In this document: piece after piece, positions 1 through 7,002 of the stretch
How the letters are laid out: each line of letters starts with the position of its first letter
Numbering within the stretch: the first letter of the stretch is position 1
NCBI GenBank assembly: GCA_003695605.1
Contig: RFIK01000166.1
Location: forward strand, 1 to 7,371
DNA length: 7,371 bases
Direction of reading: 5' to 3'
Origin: Chlorobiota bacterium
GTDB taxonomy: Bacteria > Bacteroidota > Ignavibacteria > Kapaibacteriales > NICIL-2
Translations under genes and position numbers: made by a program
The notes under the pieces: model-generated
Seen by the model: the letters and a program-made list of their open reading frames with translations, nothing else
What the model was told of the DNA's origin: nothing
The model's database searches: none

Positions 1-899
1 ATGCACGCCAAATAGTGATTGCCGCGCATGCCCTCTGACCATTCGAGATGTCCCAGAACAAAGCAGGCATGGTCATAGAGAGAAAGCAGCATTGCTTCGC
101 CGACGCGCTCGTCGAGACCATGCGGCGCAGCCAAGTCGAGTGTCACCGCGATTGCGGCAATCCGAAGTGCAGCCTCCATCCCCTGCGCCCACTGGATGCC
201 GTAGCCAGGGGGATTCTGCGCTGCAAAATCGAGCAGTGTACTCTCGACCGTGCGGAGAATTGCTGGACGCAGATCGCTCGGTGCGCAGTAGAGCGCAAGA
301 GCGAGCAGTGGGAGGAGCTGGAGCCGACCAAGCTCCCAGGGTACTTTCGGATCAGCACCAGGAGCTTCATCGAGCCGAAGCTTCCAGCTCTGGGAGCGCT
401 CACTCCACCGATACCCGCTGCGAAAGTCACGTTGCCAGTCATAAGGTGCATGCGGCTGTTGGATCATGCACCAGAGCCATCGAGCGCGTGGCACTGCAGT
501 GGAGGGAAGGTATGCATCCAGCCAATCTCCGCGCTCGGTCTCCTCGAGTGCCGGTGCGTCGTACCGCACTCCGTCGAATCCTGGAGGTTTGTAGCCATGC
601 TGCGGGACAATCCATCCCAAACCGAGTACGGGGAGCTTCCCTTCGCAGGTGTGGCAAGCGATCCGGAGCAGTATTCCGGCCCAAGTGCGGAGATGCTCGA
701 GCTGCGGCGGTTGCAGATGGGAAGCAATTGTTGCGGGCATCTTCCAGGGAACATCACGCGCTGTTGCATAGGGCTGCCGCTGCAGGGCGCGATGCATGCG
801 CCATTGTTGCACCAACGGCGTCAGAGCCCGGCGGAACACTTTACGCAGCGCAATGTGGATCGGCACAACTTCGAGTTGACGGCGTCGGAGCGTGTTCAC
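1..899 (-). CDS. Heparinase II/III family protein, N-terminal part (runs off the window, no stop seen)
   Basis: Translating the minus strand from a GTG at 899-897 gives 299 uninterrupted codons up to the window edge, so the C-terminal part and stop lie outside. The product looks like the N-terminal alpha-helical (toroid) domain of heparinase II/III-type proteins. Landmarks are DWQRDFRSGYRW (about 154-165), KVPWELGRLQ (185-194), NPPGYGIQWAQGMEAALR (229-246) and LEWSEGMRGNHYLA (285-298), all in the order known for this family. Members are polysaccharide lyases or lyase-like proteins that often sit in capsule or exopolysaccharide clusters, which fits the divergent neighbour wecB. The catalytic C-terminal beta domain is not visible, so lyase activity cannot be judged. 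No clear signal peptide follows the chosen start. An AGGAGG lies 11 bases upstream of the GTG, and the frame is open further upstream, so the exact start is less certain than the family. Confidence 0.85.
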   Translation of the reverse strand, partial: MNTLRRRQLEVVPIHIALRKVFRRALTPLVQQWRMHRALQRQPYATARDVPWKMPATIASHLQPPQLEHLRTWAGILLRIACHTCEGKLPVLGLGWIVPQHGYKPPGFDGVRYDAPALEETERGDWLDAYLPSTAVPRARWLWCMIQQPHAPYDWQRDFRSGYRWSERSQSWKLRLDEAPGADPKVPWELGRLQLLPLLALALYCAPSDLRPAILRTVESTLLDFAAQNPPGYGIQWAQGMEAALRIAAIAVTLDLAAPHGLDERVGEAMLLSLYDHACFVLGHLEWSEGMRGNHYLAC

Positions 900-910
900 T
901 GCACCACGTG

Positions 911-916
911 CCTCCT
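911..916 (-). promoter_or_regulatory. Shine-Dalgarno for the heparinase-family gene
   Basis: The minus strand reads AGGAGG here, a full anti-16S match, followed by 11 bases and then GTG at 899-897. The spacing is slightly long. It is the reason for choosing that GTG, because no in-frame ATG lies near it. Confidence 0.55.
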
Positions 917-934
917 GTCGGTTTGCAGTTCGGC

Positions 935-942
935 TATCTTTG
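935..942 (+). promoter_or_regulatory. Candidate -7 promoter element (TAnnTTTG) upstream of wecB
   Basis: The sequence TATCTTTG matches the TAnnTTTG -7 consensus of Bacteroidota-type promoters and ends 36 bases before the wecB start, leaving room for a short leader. I do not see a TTG at the usual distance of about 19-21 bases upstream (the nearest, at 923-925, is too close), so only half of the promoter is supported. The match also depends on the inferred lineage. Confidence 0.35.
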
Positions 943-976
943 TGCTCATCGTATTGCAAAAGTGCAGTAGCAGGCG

Positions 977-991
977 CTGTGAAAATCACAG
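977..991. repeat. Perfect inverted repeat over the wecB start codon
   Basis: CTGTGA-AAA-TCACAG is a perfect 6-bp inverted repeat with a 3-base centre. The wecB GTG (979-981) lies inside the left arm. As RNA it could form a small hairpin hiding the start codon; as DNA it could be an operator half-site pair. The arms look like a CRP/FNR-type TGTGA...TCACA, but the spacer is 3 rather than 6, so it is not a standard CRP site. The right arm also encodes the conserved K-I-T start of the protein, so coincidence is possible. Confidence 0.4.
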
Positions 992-2121
992 TTGTTTTCG
1001 GAACGCGTCCAGAAGCTATCAAGCTAGCACCCGTTGTCCATCGGTTGGCGAGTGCAACATGGTGCACGCTCCGTGTTGTCGTCACAGGGCAGCACACCGA
1101 GATGCTGGACCAAGTGCTTGACCTCTTCGGCATTGTCCCGGATTCCGACCTTGCAGTTATGCAGCCTGGGCAGAGCCTGTACGATGTGACCGTCCGCTGC
1201 CTTGCTGGACTCGAACGCGAGTTCCGGGTGGAGCGTCCTGATATGGTCATCGTCCAGGGTGATACGACGACAACGTTCGCCGCAGCACTGGCTGCGTTCT
1301 ACGAACGCATCCCGATAGCGCATGTCGAAGCAGGTCTGCGCACGTTCGACAAGTACGCGCCATTTCCGGAGGAGGTCAACCGTGTACTGACCACGCACCT
1401 TGCCGATTGGCACTATGCGCCGACAGAACGCGCACGCGAGAATCTCTGTCGGGAGGGAATTCCGCCGTCACGCATCCGTGTAACTGGGAACACGGCAATT
1501 GATGCGCTCCACTGGACAGTAGCACTGCTTGCACAGCTCGACTCTTCCCAGCGCCGGCAGCTCCTTGCATTGCCGGAGGATGTGGTGGAGTTCTGCGAGC
1601 GTGGCGACCGACGGTTTATTCTGGTCACAGGCCACCGTCGCGAAAATTTTGGCGAGGGCTTCGAACGTATCTGCACTGCACTTGCAACGCTTGCGCGCAC
1701 AGCGCCAGACGTTACGATTCTCTACCCGGTGCATCTCAATCCGAACGTCCGCGAGCCAGTCGTGCATCTGCTCGGAGATGTGCCGAATGTGCGTTTACTC
1801 GAGCCGCTTCCGTACCGCGAGTTTGCGTACTTGATGCAGCATGCAGCGTTTATCATCACCGACTCTGGTGGCATTCAAGAGGAAGCTCCAGCACTGGGCA
1901 AACCGGTGCTGGTCCTCCGTGAGGTGACAGAGCGACCCGAAGCAATCGAGGCAGGCACAGCACGTCTTGTGGGCACCGATCCTGAACGCATCATTACAAC
2001 TGCACTGCAATTGCTCCGCGACGAGAAATTCTACTGCTCGATGGCGAAAGCGCACAACCCGTACGGCGACGGTCGTGCAGCGGAGCGGATCGTTGCACAT
2101 CTGGAGAGCCTTGCCCAATGA
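979..2121 (+). CDS. wecB: UDP-N-acetylglucosamine 2-epimerase (non-hydrolysing)
   Basis: The 380-residue product matches the usual length of the family that interconverts UDP-GlcNAc and UDP-ManNAc in the cytoplasm, supplying ManNAc for surface polysaccharides. Visible motifs are the N-terminal KITVVFGTRPEAIKLAPV (2-19), TGQH (36-39), QGDTTTTF with Asp95, HVEAGLRT with Glu117, FPEEVNR with Glu131, VTGHRREN with His219, and SGGIQEE (296-302). Asp95, Glu117, Glu131 and His219 correspond to the catalytic residues known from the E. coli enzyme. The open frame extends upstream to an ATG at 892, but homology begins at the GTG at 979, which I take as the start; its Shine-Dalgarno is weak (GCAGG). The stop overlaps the era start by 4 bases (ATGA). 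The divergent neighbour is a heparinase II/III-family gene, which supports a role in cell-surface glycan metabolism. Confidence 0.96.
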   Translation: MKITVVFGTRPEAIKLAPVVHRLASATWCTLRVVVTGQHTEMLDQVLDLFGIVPDSDLAVMQPGQSLYDVTVRCLAGLEREFRVERPDMVIVQGDTTTTFAAALAAFYERIPIAHVEAGLRTFDKYAPFPEEVNRVLTTHLADWHYAPTERARENLCREGIPPSRIRVTGNTAIDALHWTVALLAQLDSSQRRQLLALPEDVVEFCERGDRRFILVTGHRRENFGEGFERICTALATLARTAPDVTILYPVHLNPNVREPVVHLLGDVPNVRLLEPLPYREFAYLMQHAAFIITDSGGIQEEAPALGKPVLVLREVTERPEAIEAGTARLVGTDPERIITTALQLLRDEKFYCSMAKAHNPYGDGRAAERIVAHLESLAQ

Positions 2122-3041
2122 AGCGCGCTGGCTTCGTTGCAATCCTCGGGAAACCGAACGCTGGGAAATCAACGCTGCTCAACGCGCTCATTGGCGAGCC
2201 ACTGGCGATTGTTTCGCCTAAACCAGAGACAACACGCCGGCCGGTTATTGGCATCATGACGCGCCCAGATGTGCAGATTGTTTTCCTCGATACTCCGGGC
2301 ATCGTCCAGCATCCGAAGTACGAGCTTCACCGTCAAATGCTCACCGAGATTCGGCAAGCGATCGACGATGCAGACGTTCTGGCTGTTCTCCTCGATGCGA
2401 CCGGCGGGATTGCCGAGGCGCAGTCGCTCCTGGCCGAACCAATCATGGACGATGTTCGCGCACGCACGAAACCAACGATTTTGGTGCTGACGAAAATGGA
2501 TGCACTCGAGGAGAAAGCCGCAGCACTGCCCATTATCGAACACATGATGGCCTCGGGAATCTTCACTGCGAGTGTGGCAGTCTCAGCACTGAAGCGGAAG
2601 TTCCTCGATGAGCTTGAGCGAGTCATCATCGAGCATCTGCCCGAAGGAGAATTCCTCTTCGATCCAGAACAGCTTTCGACGCAGACAGAGCGATTCTTTG
2701 CCGCTGAGTTCATCCGCGAGCAGATCTACCGCCACTGCCAGCAGGAGCTTCCCTATTCGGTCGAGGTGGTCGTTACTGATTTCGAGGAACGCGACAGTGC
2801 ACCCTGGTACATTGCAGCAGAGCTCATCGTCGAGCGCCATTCGCAGAAGAAGATCCTCATCGGCAGAGGTGGCGCGATGATCAAGCGCATTGGCGAAGAT
2901 GCACGCAAGCGGATCGAAGAGCATCTCGATGTGCCAGTCTATTTGGAACTCTACGTCAAGGTCCGCGCGCATTGGCGGAACGACCCGACCTACCTTCGTT
3001 CGTTTGGGTATCGTATCACACCACCCCACAGGAATCGATGA
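2118..3041 (+). CDS. era: GTPase Era (30S ribosome assembly)
   Basis: This 307-residue protein has the full Era layout: an N-terminal Ras-like GTPase domain and a C-terminal KH RNA-binding domain. G1 is GKPNAGKS (11-18), the G2 threonines lie in ETTRR (37-41), G3 is DTPG (58-61), G4 is TKMD (125-128) and G5 is SAL (156-158). The KH region carries ILIGRGGAMIKRIG (246-259), whose GxxG loop binds the 3' end of 16S rRNA, followed by the conserved VKVRAHWRND (280-289). Era acts in late maturation of the small ribosomal subunit. G4 begins with Thr instead of the usual Asn, a substitution tolerated in many GTPases. The ATG overlaps the wecB stop and the TGA overlaps the next start, both as ATGA, so expression is probably coupled to both neighbours. 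A GGAG lies 11 bases before the start. Confidence 0.97.
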   Translation: MKRAGFVAILGKPNAGKSTLLNALIGEPLAIVSPKPETTRRPVIGIMTRPDVQIVFLDTPGIVQHPKYELHRQMLTEIRQAIDDADVLAVLLDATGGIAEAQSLLAEPIMDDVRARTKPTILVLTKMDALEEKAAALPIIEHMMASGIFTASVAVSALKRKFLDELERVIIEHLPEGEFLFDPEQLSTQTERFFAAEFIREQIYRHCQQELPYSVEVVVTDFEERDSAPWYIAAELIVERHSQKKILIGRGGAMIKRIGEDARKRIEEHLDVPVYLELYVKVRAHWRNDPTYLRSFGYRITPPHRNR

Positions 3042-4048
3042 GCCAGTATAACCTCGATGAGCCTGTTCCACCACTTCACGTTTCGCCGCATCTTCGCGAC
3101 GACGATCGCACGCAGCTGATGCGTTGGATGATCACTGCGCGCGAGTTCGACCAAGCAATGATACGCCTCTACCGCCAGGGACGCGCGCTCGGCGGCGTGT
3201 ATTCGCAAATCGGCAACGAAGCAACATCGGTCGGCGCAAGCTACGCACTCGACCGCTCGCGCGATGTGATCTTCCCGATGCATCGGGACATCGGCATGCA
3301 CTTTGTCTTCGGCGCACCGCTCGACGGGCTGATGCTCAACTTCATGGCGCGCCAGGGAAGTAGCATGCGTGGGACCGACGGCACCGGACATTACGCAGAC
3401 CCAGCCCGGCGGATCTACGGCAACATCTCGCACCTGGCTGCGATGATGCCAGTTGCAGCTGGCTTTGCCCTCGCAGCACGAATGCGGAAGGAAAACATCG
3501 TTGTCCTTACAACGATCGGCGATGGCGGCTCGAACGTCGGAGAATTCCACGAAGCGATGAACTTTGCTGCAGTGCAGAAACTCCCGCTTGTTGTCATCAT
3601 CGAGAACAACCAGTACGCGTACTCGACGCCCCGCGAACTTGAATACGCCTGCGAGCGCTTGAGTGACCGCGGACTTGGCTACGGCTGCCCGGGTGTCACC
3701 ATTGATGGAACCGACGTCGAGCTGGTCTATGATACAGTGCGGAACTACGCCCAGCGTGCCCGTGCAGGCGAAGGTCCTGCACTCATCGAGTGCGTTACGA
3801 TGCGCATGCGCGGACACGCTGAGCACGATGATTTCCGTTACGTCCCGCGCCAGATGCTCGCGTACTGGGAAAAGCGGGATCCACTTGCGCGTTATGAAGC
3901 GTTCCTCATCGAGCAGCGCATCGCCGAGAAAGAAACGATTGACCGCTGGCACGCTGAGATCGCCCAGCAGATCACGAGCGCGATTGATCGAGCGCTCCAG
4001 CAGCCATTCCCGCCTGCCGAGGAGGCCTTCCGGAACGTGTTCGTTTAA
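3038..4048 (+). CDS. 2-oxo acid dehydrogenase (pyruvate or branched-chain type) E1 component, alpha subunit
   Basis: The 336-residue product is a thiamine-diphosphate-dependent E1 alpha subunit. The ThDP/Mg motif runs from GDG (161-163) to NN (190-191) with the standard spacing. Upstream is GGVYSQIGNEATSVGASYAL (52-71), and the active-site loop is MRMRGHAEHDD (255-265), where His260 sits where family members have the loop histidine. With an E1 beta partner it decarboxylates a 2-oxo acid and transfers the acyl group to lipoyl-E2. No beta, E2 or E3 gene lies next to it here, so the substrate (pyruvate, branched-chain oxo acids or acetoin) cannot be fixed. The ATG at 3038 overlaps the era stop by 4 bases and has AGGA four bases upstream; the frame extends back to 2972, but that part overlaps era and lacks family similarity. 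The stop TAA shares bases with the stop of the convergent lipoprotein gene. Confidence 0.93.
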   Translation: MSQYNLDEPVPPLHVSPHLRDDDRTQLMRWMITAREFDQAMIRLYRQGRALGGVYSQIGNEATSVGASYALDRSRDVIFPMHRDIGMHFVFGAPLDGLMLNFMARQGSSMRGTDGTGHYADPARRIYGNISHLAAMMPVAAGFALAARMRKENIVVLTTIGDGGSNVGEFHEAMNFAAVQKLPLVVIIENNQYAYSTPRELEYACERLSDRGLGYGCPGVTIDGTDVELVYDTVRNYAQRARAGEGPALIECVTMRMRGHAEHDDFRYVPRQMLAYWEKRDPLARYEAFLIEQRIAEKETIDRWHAEIAQQITSAIDRALQQPFPPAEEAFRNVFV

Positions 4049-4590
4049 GGCTCGATGAAAAGCGGCAGCGAAATGTCCGCATCGGTTTCGGGTGCGCGCG
4101 TGAGCCCATCCTTCGTATTTGGCTCGTAGTGGTAGAGCTGGATCCGTACCTGTCCTAAGGTTGGAGCCTGGACAGATGCGGTTGTCCACAGCGTTTCGAA
4201 CCCTAACGGCATACCTCGGCTATCGCGATCAGTTATCGCGATTGTGAGGAAACTTGTTGCTGAACCCTCGACACTGTAGAAAAACTGATGCTCAGTTCCT
4301 TGAGAGCGGATTGTGCTTGTAAGGCTATCACCGTCGGTTGCCAGTATTTCCAACGAGCACGAGTATGTCGAGTTTGAGCGGAGCTGGAGAGTGTCGACTC
4401 GTGGTGGGCTTCCGCCAGGGCCATCGGGATCGCGCCAGCGTGCAGTAATCGTGTCCGCATTGTTGCCAATGAGCCTAAGGATGAACGTGCCAGGCACCTT
4501 ATGTGCATCGTCGTGATCGTGAGTGCTTCGTTCGCACCCATTCAGGAACAGCAGAATCGCAAACATTACGAGGGCAAGGAAACTCTTCAT
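4045..4590 (-). CDS. Small lipoprotein with His/Asp-rich N-terminus, partner of the TonB-dependent receptor
   Basis: This 181-residue protein begins with a lipoprotein signal (hydrophobic stretch 4-17, lipobox LNGC with Cys19). Just after the lipidated cysteine is the cluster THDHDDAH (23-30), a likely metal-binding tether. The rest looks all-beta: GTFILRLIG (34-42), DTITARWRDPDGPGG (46-60), EHQFFYSVEG (100-109), DRDSRGMPLG (121-130) and VRIQLYHYEPNTKDG (148-162). From memory it resembles small Bacteroidota lipoproteins annotated as 'type 1 periplasmic binding fold superfamily' that lie beside TonB-dependent receptors; I could not check this. The ATG overlaps the receptor stop by 4 bases (ATGA), so the two are translationally coupled and probably work together at the outer membrane. 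A role in metal capture or handover is inference. The stop overlaps the E1 alpha stop. Confidence 0.85.
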   Translation of the reverse strand: MKSFLALVMFAILLFLNGCERSTHDHDDAHKVPGTFILRLIGNNADTITARWRDPDGPGGSPPRVDTLQLRSNSTYSCSLEILATDGDSLTSTIRSQGTEHQFFYSVEGSATSFLTIAITDRDSRGMPLGFETLWTTASVQAPTLGQVRIQLYHYEPNTKDGLTRAPETDADISLPLFIEP

Positions 4591-6941
4591 TGCAGTTCCT
4601 CAGAAGATTGGTTGGACAAATGGAACGGAATCGAAGCGATGAATGTGATGTTTCTGCCGGGATTGAGGGCAAAGTAACGGTAGCGGCTCAAGTAATCGCG
4701 GAACGGTGTGTCGAGGAGATTTTGGATCCGAAGTGTTGTTTGGATCAGTGTGCCTGCAAGAACCCATTGCCCGCCAGCAGTCAGATCGACGGCGATATAG
4801 CCTGCCGGCGGCGGCGCATAATCGAAGACGCTCGGTGAGATCGCAGTTTGACGGCGAACGGCTGTTGCTGCAAGTTCAAAGTACGGTGAGTGTACACCAA
4901 GCAGAGCACTGGGGTGCAGATGGAGTGCCAGGCGCAAGCGATCAGCTGGCATAAATGCCATACAATCGCCAGCTGGTAGTCGAATTCCGCGTATAATTGC
5001 CGCTTGGGCATCGAAGCGGAGGATGCTCCCAATCGGGAGTGAAGCGGAAAGTTCGGTGCCGAAGGTTGCTGCGCGTTGTTGGACGTACCGCATCGTTGGA
5101 AAGACGCCGCGATACGTGACCGTTGGCATCGAGTCCGGAAGTAGTTGTGTCAGGCGAGGAAAGTACTGCGCGTACGCTGTTGCCTCAAGCTGCATTCGGC
5201 CAAACATGGTTGTGATGCTGGCATCGAACGAAACCGACCGCTCAGTGCGGAGTTTGCGGTCGCCGATTTCGTACTGTGCAGTGCCGTGGTGCAGGTCGTT
5301 GGCAAATAGCTCCACCGGCAATGGAGGCCTCCAGTACGTCCCAAGATTGATACGTAGGCGAGAGGAGCCGCCAATCGTGCGCTCGATGCCACCGTTTGCC
5401 GCGATACCTGCAAAGAGCATGGTCGTATCGGGATCGTATCGTCCTGCAGCTTTGTTGTACGGCCGTGCTCGCATCCACTGGAGATCGCCCCGAGCACCGA
5501 ACGATGCAAGCCAACTGCCGATCGTGAACGTCCGTGTCCCCAGAAAGCCCCCTTCGTAGAGGAGGTAGTCCGGAAGTAGGAACACTTGCCCGCTGCGGAC
5601 GTTCGATTGCCGGAGGAGGTGAAAACCCAGAACGCTCGATGCCGTGCCGTCAGAGAAGCGATATCGGAGTTCGAGCTGGTAACTGGCCAGCGAAAGCTCG
5701 AGTGCCGGACGCCGCAGTGCTTGTTGGAGCAGAGTGCTGTCGGTGTACCGTGCAGCATGGGCGTCGTATTCGCTTCGGTCGTTGTGCTGCCAGCCGTACT
5801 GCAGTTCGAGTGTGCCAGCGTCGGTGGTGTAGGTGCTGTGAAGGTAGAGCGTTTGGTGCAGGATTTCCTGACGAGGGTTGCCGATGCTGTACGTCCATGG
5901 TCGAACGATGAGCGGTCGTCCTACTTCGATCGCGCGTCGCAAATCGTCGGGATTGCCAAGGTGTGAAGCTGCCAGAATTCCAAGCTCGCCGGCAAAGAGC
6001 GAGTAACTGATCTCTGACCGCCAGGAGGCAGCGTCATAGCCAATGGCTACCATTGCGCTGCCTGTGCGTGCCCCAGTATTGGAGAGCACGTACTGTGGCG
6101 TTCGGCTATCGCCTGCAATCGTCCCACTTGCGTAGAGGAGGTAGGCAGTGTTGGGAATAGCAAGGTCGCTTCCTTGGGCACGCACAGCCGCGGCGCCCAT
6201 TCCATTGTTCGTTGCACCCAGTAGCGACAGTTGTCCTGCGAACTCTCTATGGTAGCGGAGCGGCGGTGGCTCGATCCGAATCACACCACCAATTGCTGCG
6301 TAGCTCTCCTCGATGCTTGCTACACCGCGAATGACTGCAACGCTTGTGGGCAGAAAGGGATCGAGTGCAGGTCCGTGATCGAGACCCCATTCTTGTGCAC
6401 GGTGCTGAATGCCGCCACTTGTGATTACGACGCGTTCACTGTGCAGTCCACGGAGGACGGGCTTCGTAATTGCTGGCCCAGTTTGGAGGAGCGACACCCC
6501 CGGAACGTCCGTGAGCAAATCGCCAAACGTTTGTCCCCGGTGACGATCGAGATACTGCCAATCAAGCTGAACCTCGTGCTCTGTTCCTCTAGCGAGCGGG
6601 CGTGAGCCTTCGACGATGACGCGTTTCAGTTCGATGCTCAGCGGAACGAGGAAGACGTCAATTGTTGTGTCACGCGATAGCTCAATTGTCTGCACTCGGT
6701 CGTAGTATCCAAGTCGCCGAATCCCCAGACGGTAGTTGCCTGGCGAAAGATTGGACAAGTGGAAATGGCCATCGCTCGAGCTCCGCGTTCCGTGCTGTGC
6801 ACCGATCAGGACAATCTGCGCATCGGGGATCGGAGTGCCACGAGCGCTGTCGCGCACAACGCCGTGAAGGTGGAAGCTACCATCAGAGGCGAACGTGCAC
6901 GCTGTCGCAATGGTCAGCAGTGCTGCAACAAGACAAGGCAT
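4587..6941 (-). CDS. TonB-dependent outer-membrane receptor with carboxypeptidase-regulatory-like domain (putative metal uptake)
   Basis: From the ATG at 6941-6939 the product is 784 residues. It has a hydrophobic signal segment (about 3-18), a carboxypeptidase-D regulatory-like beta domain (about 22-110, with GVVRDSARGTPIPDAQIVL and SPGNYRLGIRRLGY), a plug domain (about 125-225, with LLTDVPGV, RGLHSERVVI and IGGVIRIE) and a beta-barrel to the end. EWGLDHGPALDP (184-195), ELFANDLHHGTAQYEIGD (544-561) and NLLDTPFRDYLSRYRYFALN (741-760) followed by PGRNI recall ZnuD-like metal receptors and Bacteroidota relatives. No His-rich barrel loop as in ZnuD is obvious, so the substrate is inferred. The frame is open 108 codons further upstream, but that part overlaps the small upstream gene and is Arg/His-rich shadow. 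The chosen start lacks a Shine-Dalgarno and gives a signal peptide with no basic residue, so a non-ATG start slightly upstream is possible. No TonB-box was identified with confidence. Confidence 0.92.
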   Translation of the reverse strand: MPCLVAALLTIATACTFASDGSFHLHGVVRDSARGTPIPDAQIVLIGAQHGTRSSSDGHFHLSNLSPGNYRLGIRRLGYYDRVQTIELSRDTTIDVFLVPLSIELKRVIVEGSRPLARGTEHEVQLDWQYLDRHRGQTFGDLLTDVPGVSLLQTGPAITKPVLRGLHSERVVITSGGIQHRAQEWGLDHGPALDPFLPTSVAVIRGVASIEESYAAIGGVIRIEPPPLRYHREFAGQLSLLGATNNGMGAAAVRAQGSDLAIPNTAYLLYASGTIAGDSRTPQYVLSNTGARTGSAMVAIGYDAASWRSEISYSLFAGELGILAASHLGNPDDLRRAIEVGRPLIVRPWTYSIGNPRQEILHQTLYLHSTYTTDAGTLELQYGWQHNDRSEYDAHAARYTDSTLLQQALRRPALELSLASYQLELRYRFSDGTASSVLGFHLLRQSNVRSGQVFLLPDYLLYEGGFLGTRTFTIGSWLASFGARGDLQWMRARPYNKAAGRYDPDTTMLFAGIAANGGIERTIGGSSRLRINLGTYWRPPLPVELFANDLHHGTAQYEIGDRKLRTERSVSFDASITTMFGRMQLEATAYAQYFPRLTQLLPDSMPTVTYRGVFPTMRYVQQRAATFGTELSASLPIGSILRFDAQAAIIRGIRLPAGDCMAFMPADRLRLALHLHPSALLGVHSPYFELAATAVRRQTAISPSVFDYAPPPAGYIAVDLTAGGQWVLAGTLIQTTLRIQNLLDTPFRDYLSRYRYFALNPGRNITFIASIPFHLSNQSSEELQ
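4596..4601 (-). promoter_or_regulatory. Shine-Dalgarno of the lipoprotein gene, inside the receptor C-terminal codons
   Basis: The minus strand reads GAGGAA five bases before the lipoprotein ATG. These bases are also the Glu-Glu codons just before the end of the receptor. Together with the ATGA overlap this supports translational re-initiation. Confidence 0.6.
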
Positions 6942-7002
6942 TCGAAATGGTAAAACGTAACGACTGCGTCCGTACAGGTCCGGTGTGGAGTTGATGAGGA
7001 TG
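6942..7002 (-). other. Gap between the small secreted protein and receptor genes
   Basis: This 61-base gap has no terminator-like hairpin with a T run, which fits co-transcription of the two genes. On the minus strand it contains TACGTTTT (6959-6952), one base from the -7 consensus but with no TTG at the right distance. I see no Shine-Dalgarno in front of the receptor ATG. Confidence 0.4.

Noticed and set aside
492..501. Perfect palindrome CACTGCAGTG
   Set aside because: It is inside the heparinase coding region and fits the general TGCA richness of the window; not supported as an operator.
896..949. 17-codon minus-strand ORF (MSTKIAELQ...) whose TGA overlaps the heparinase GTG
   Set aside because: It could be a coupled leader peptide, but there is no ribosome site before its ATG and no sign of selection; it is too short to support.
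48..1121. Long plus-strand open frames (48-1121 and 92-970) ahead of wecB
   Set aside because: They are rich in Arg, Cys and Ser with no recognisable motif and lie antisense to the heparinase-family frame, which carries clear family motifs. The first also overlaps wecB in the wrong frame.
4016..4035. GGAGGCCTTCC as a terminator stem at the end of E1 alpha
   Set aside because: It is an imperfect palindrome without a loop or T run, and lies inside the coding sequence.
2990..4189. 399-codon minus-strand open frame
   Set aside because: It lies antisense to the E1 alpha gene and extends into the lipoprotein gene in another frame; its composition (Arg, His, Cys-rich) is that of a shadow with no domain motif.
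6952..6959. TACGTTTT as a second promoter before the receptor gene
   Set aside because: It misses the final G of the -7 consensus and has no TTG about 20 bases upstream; co-transcription from the promoter at 7308-7338 is simpler.
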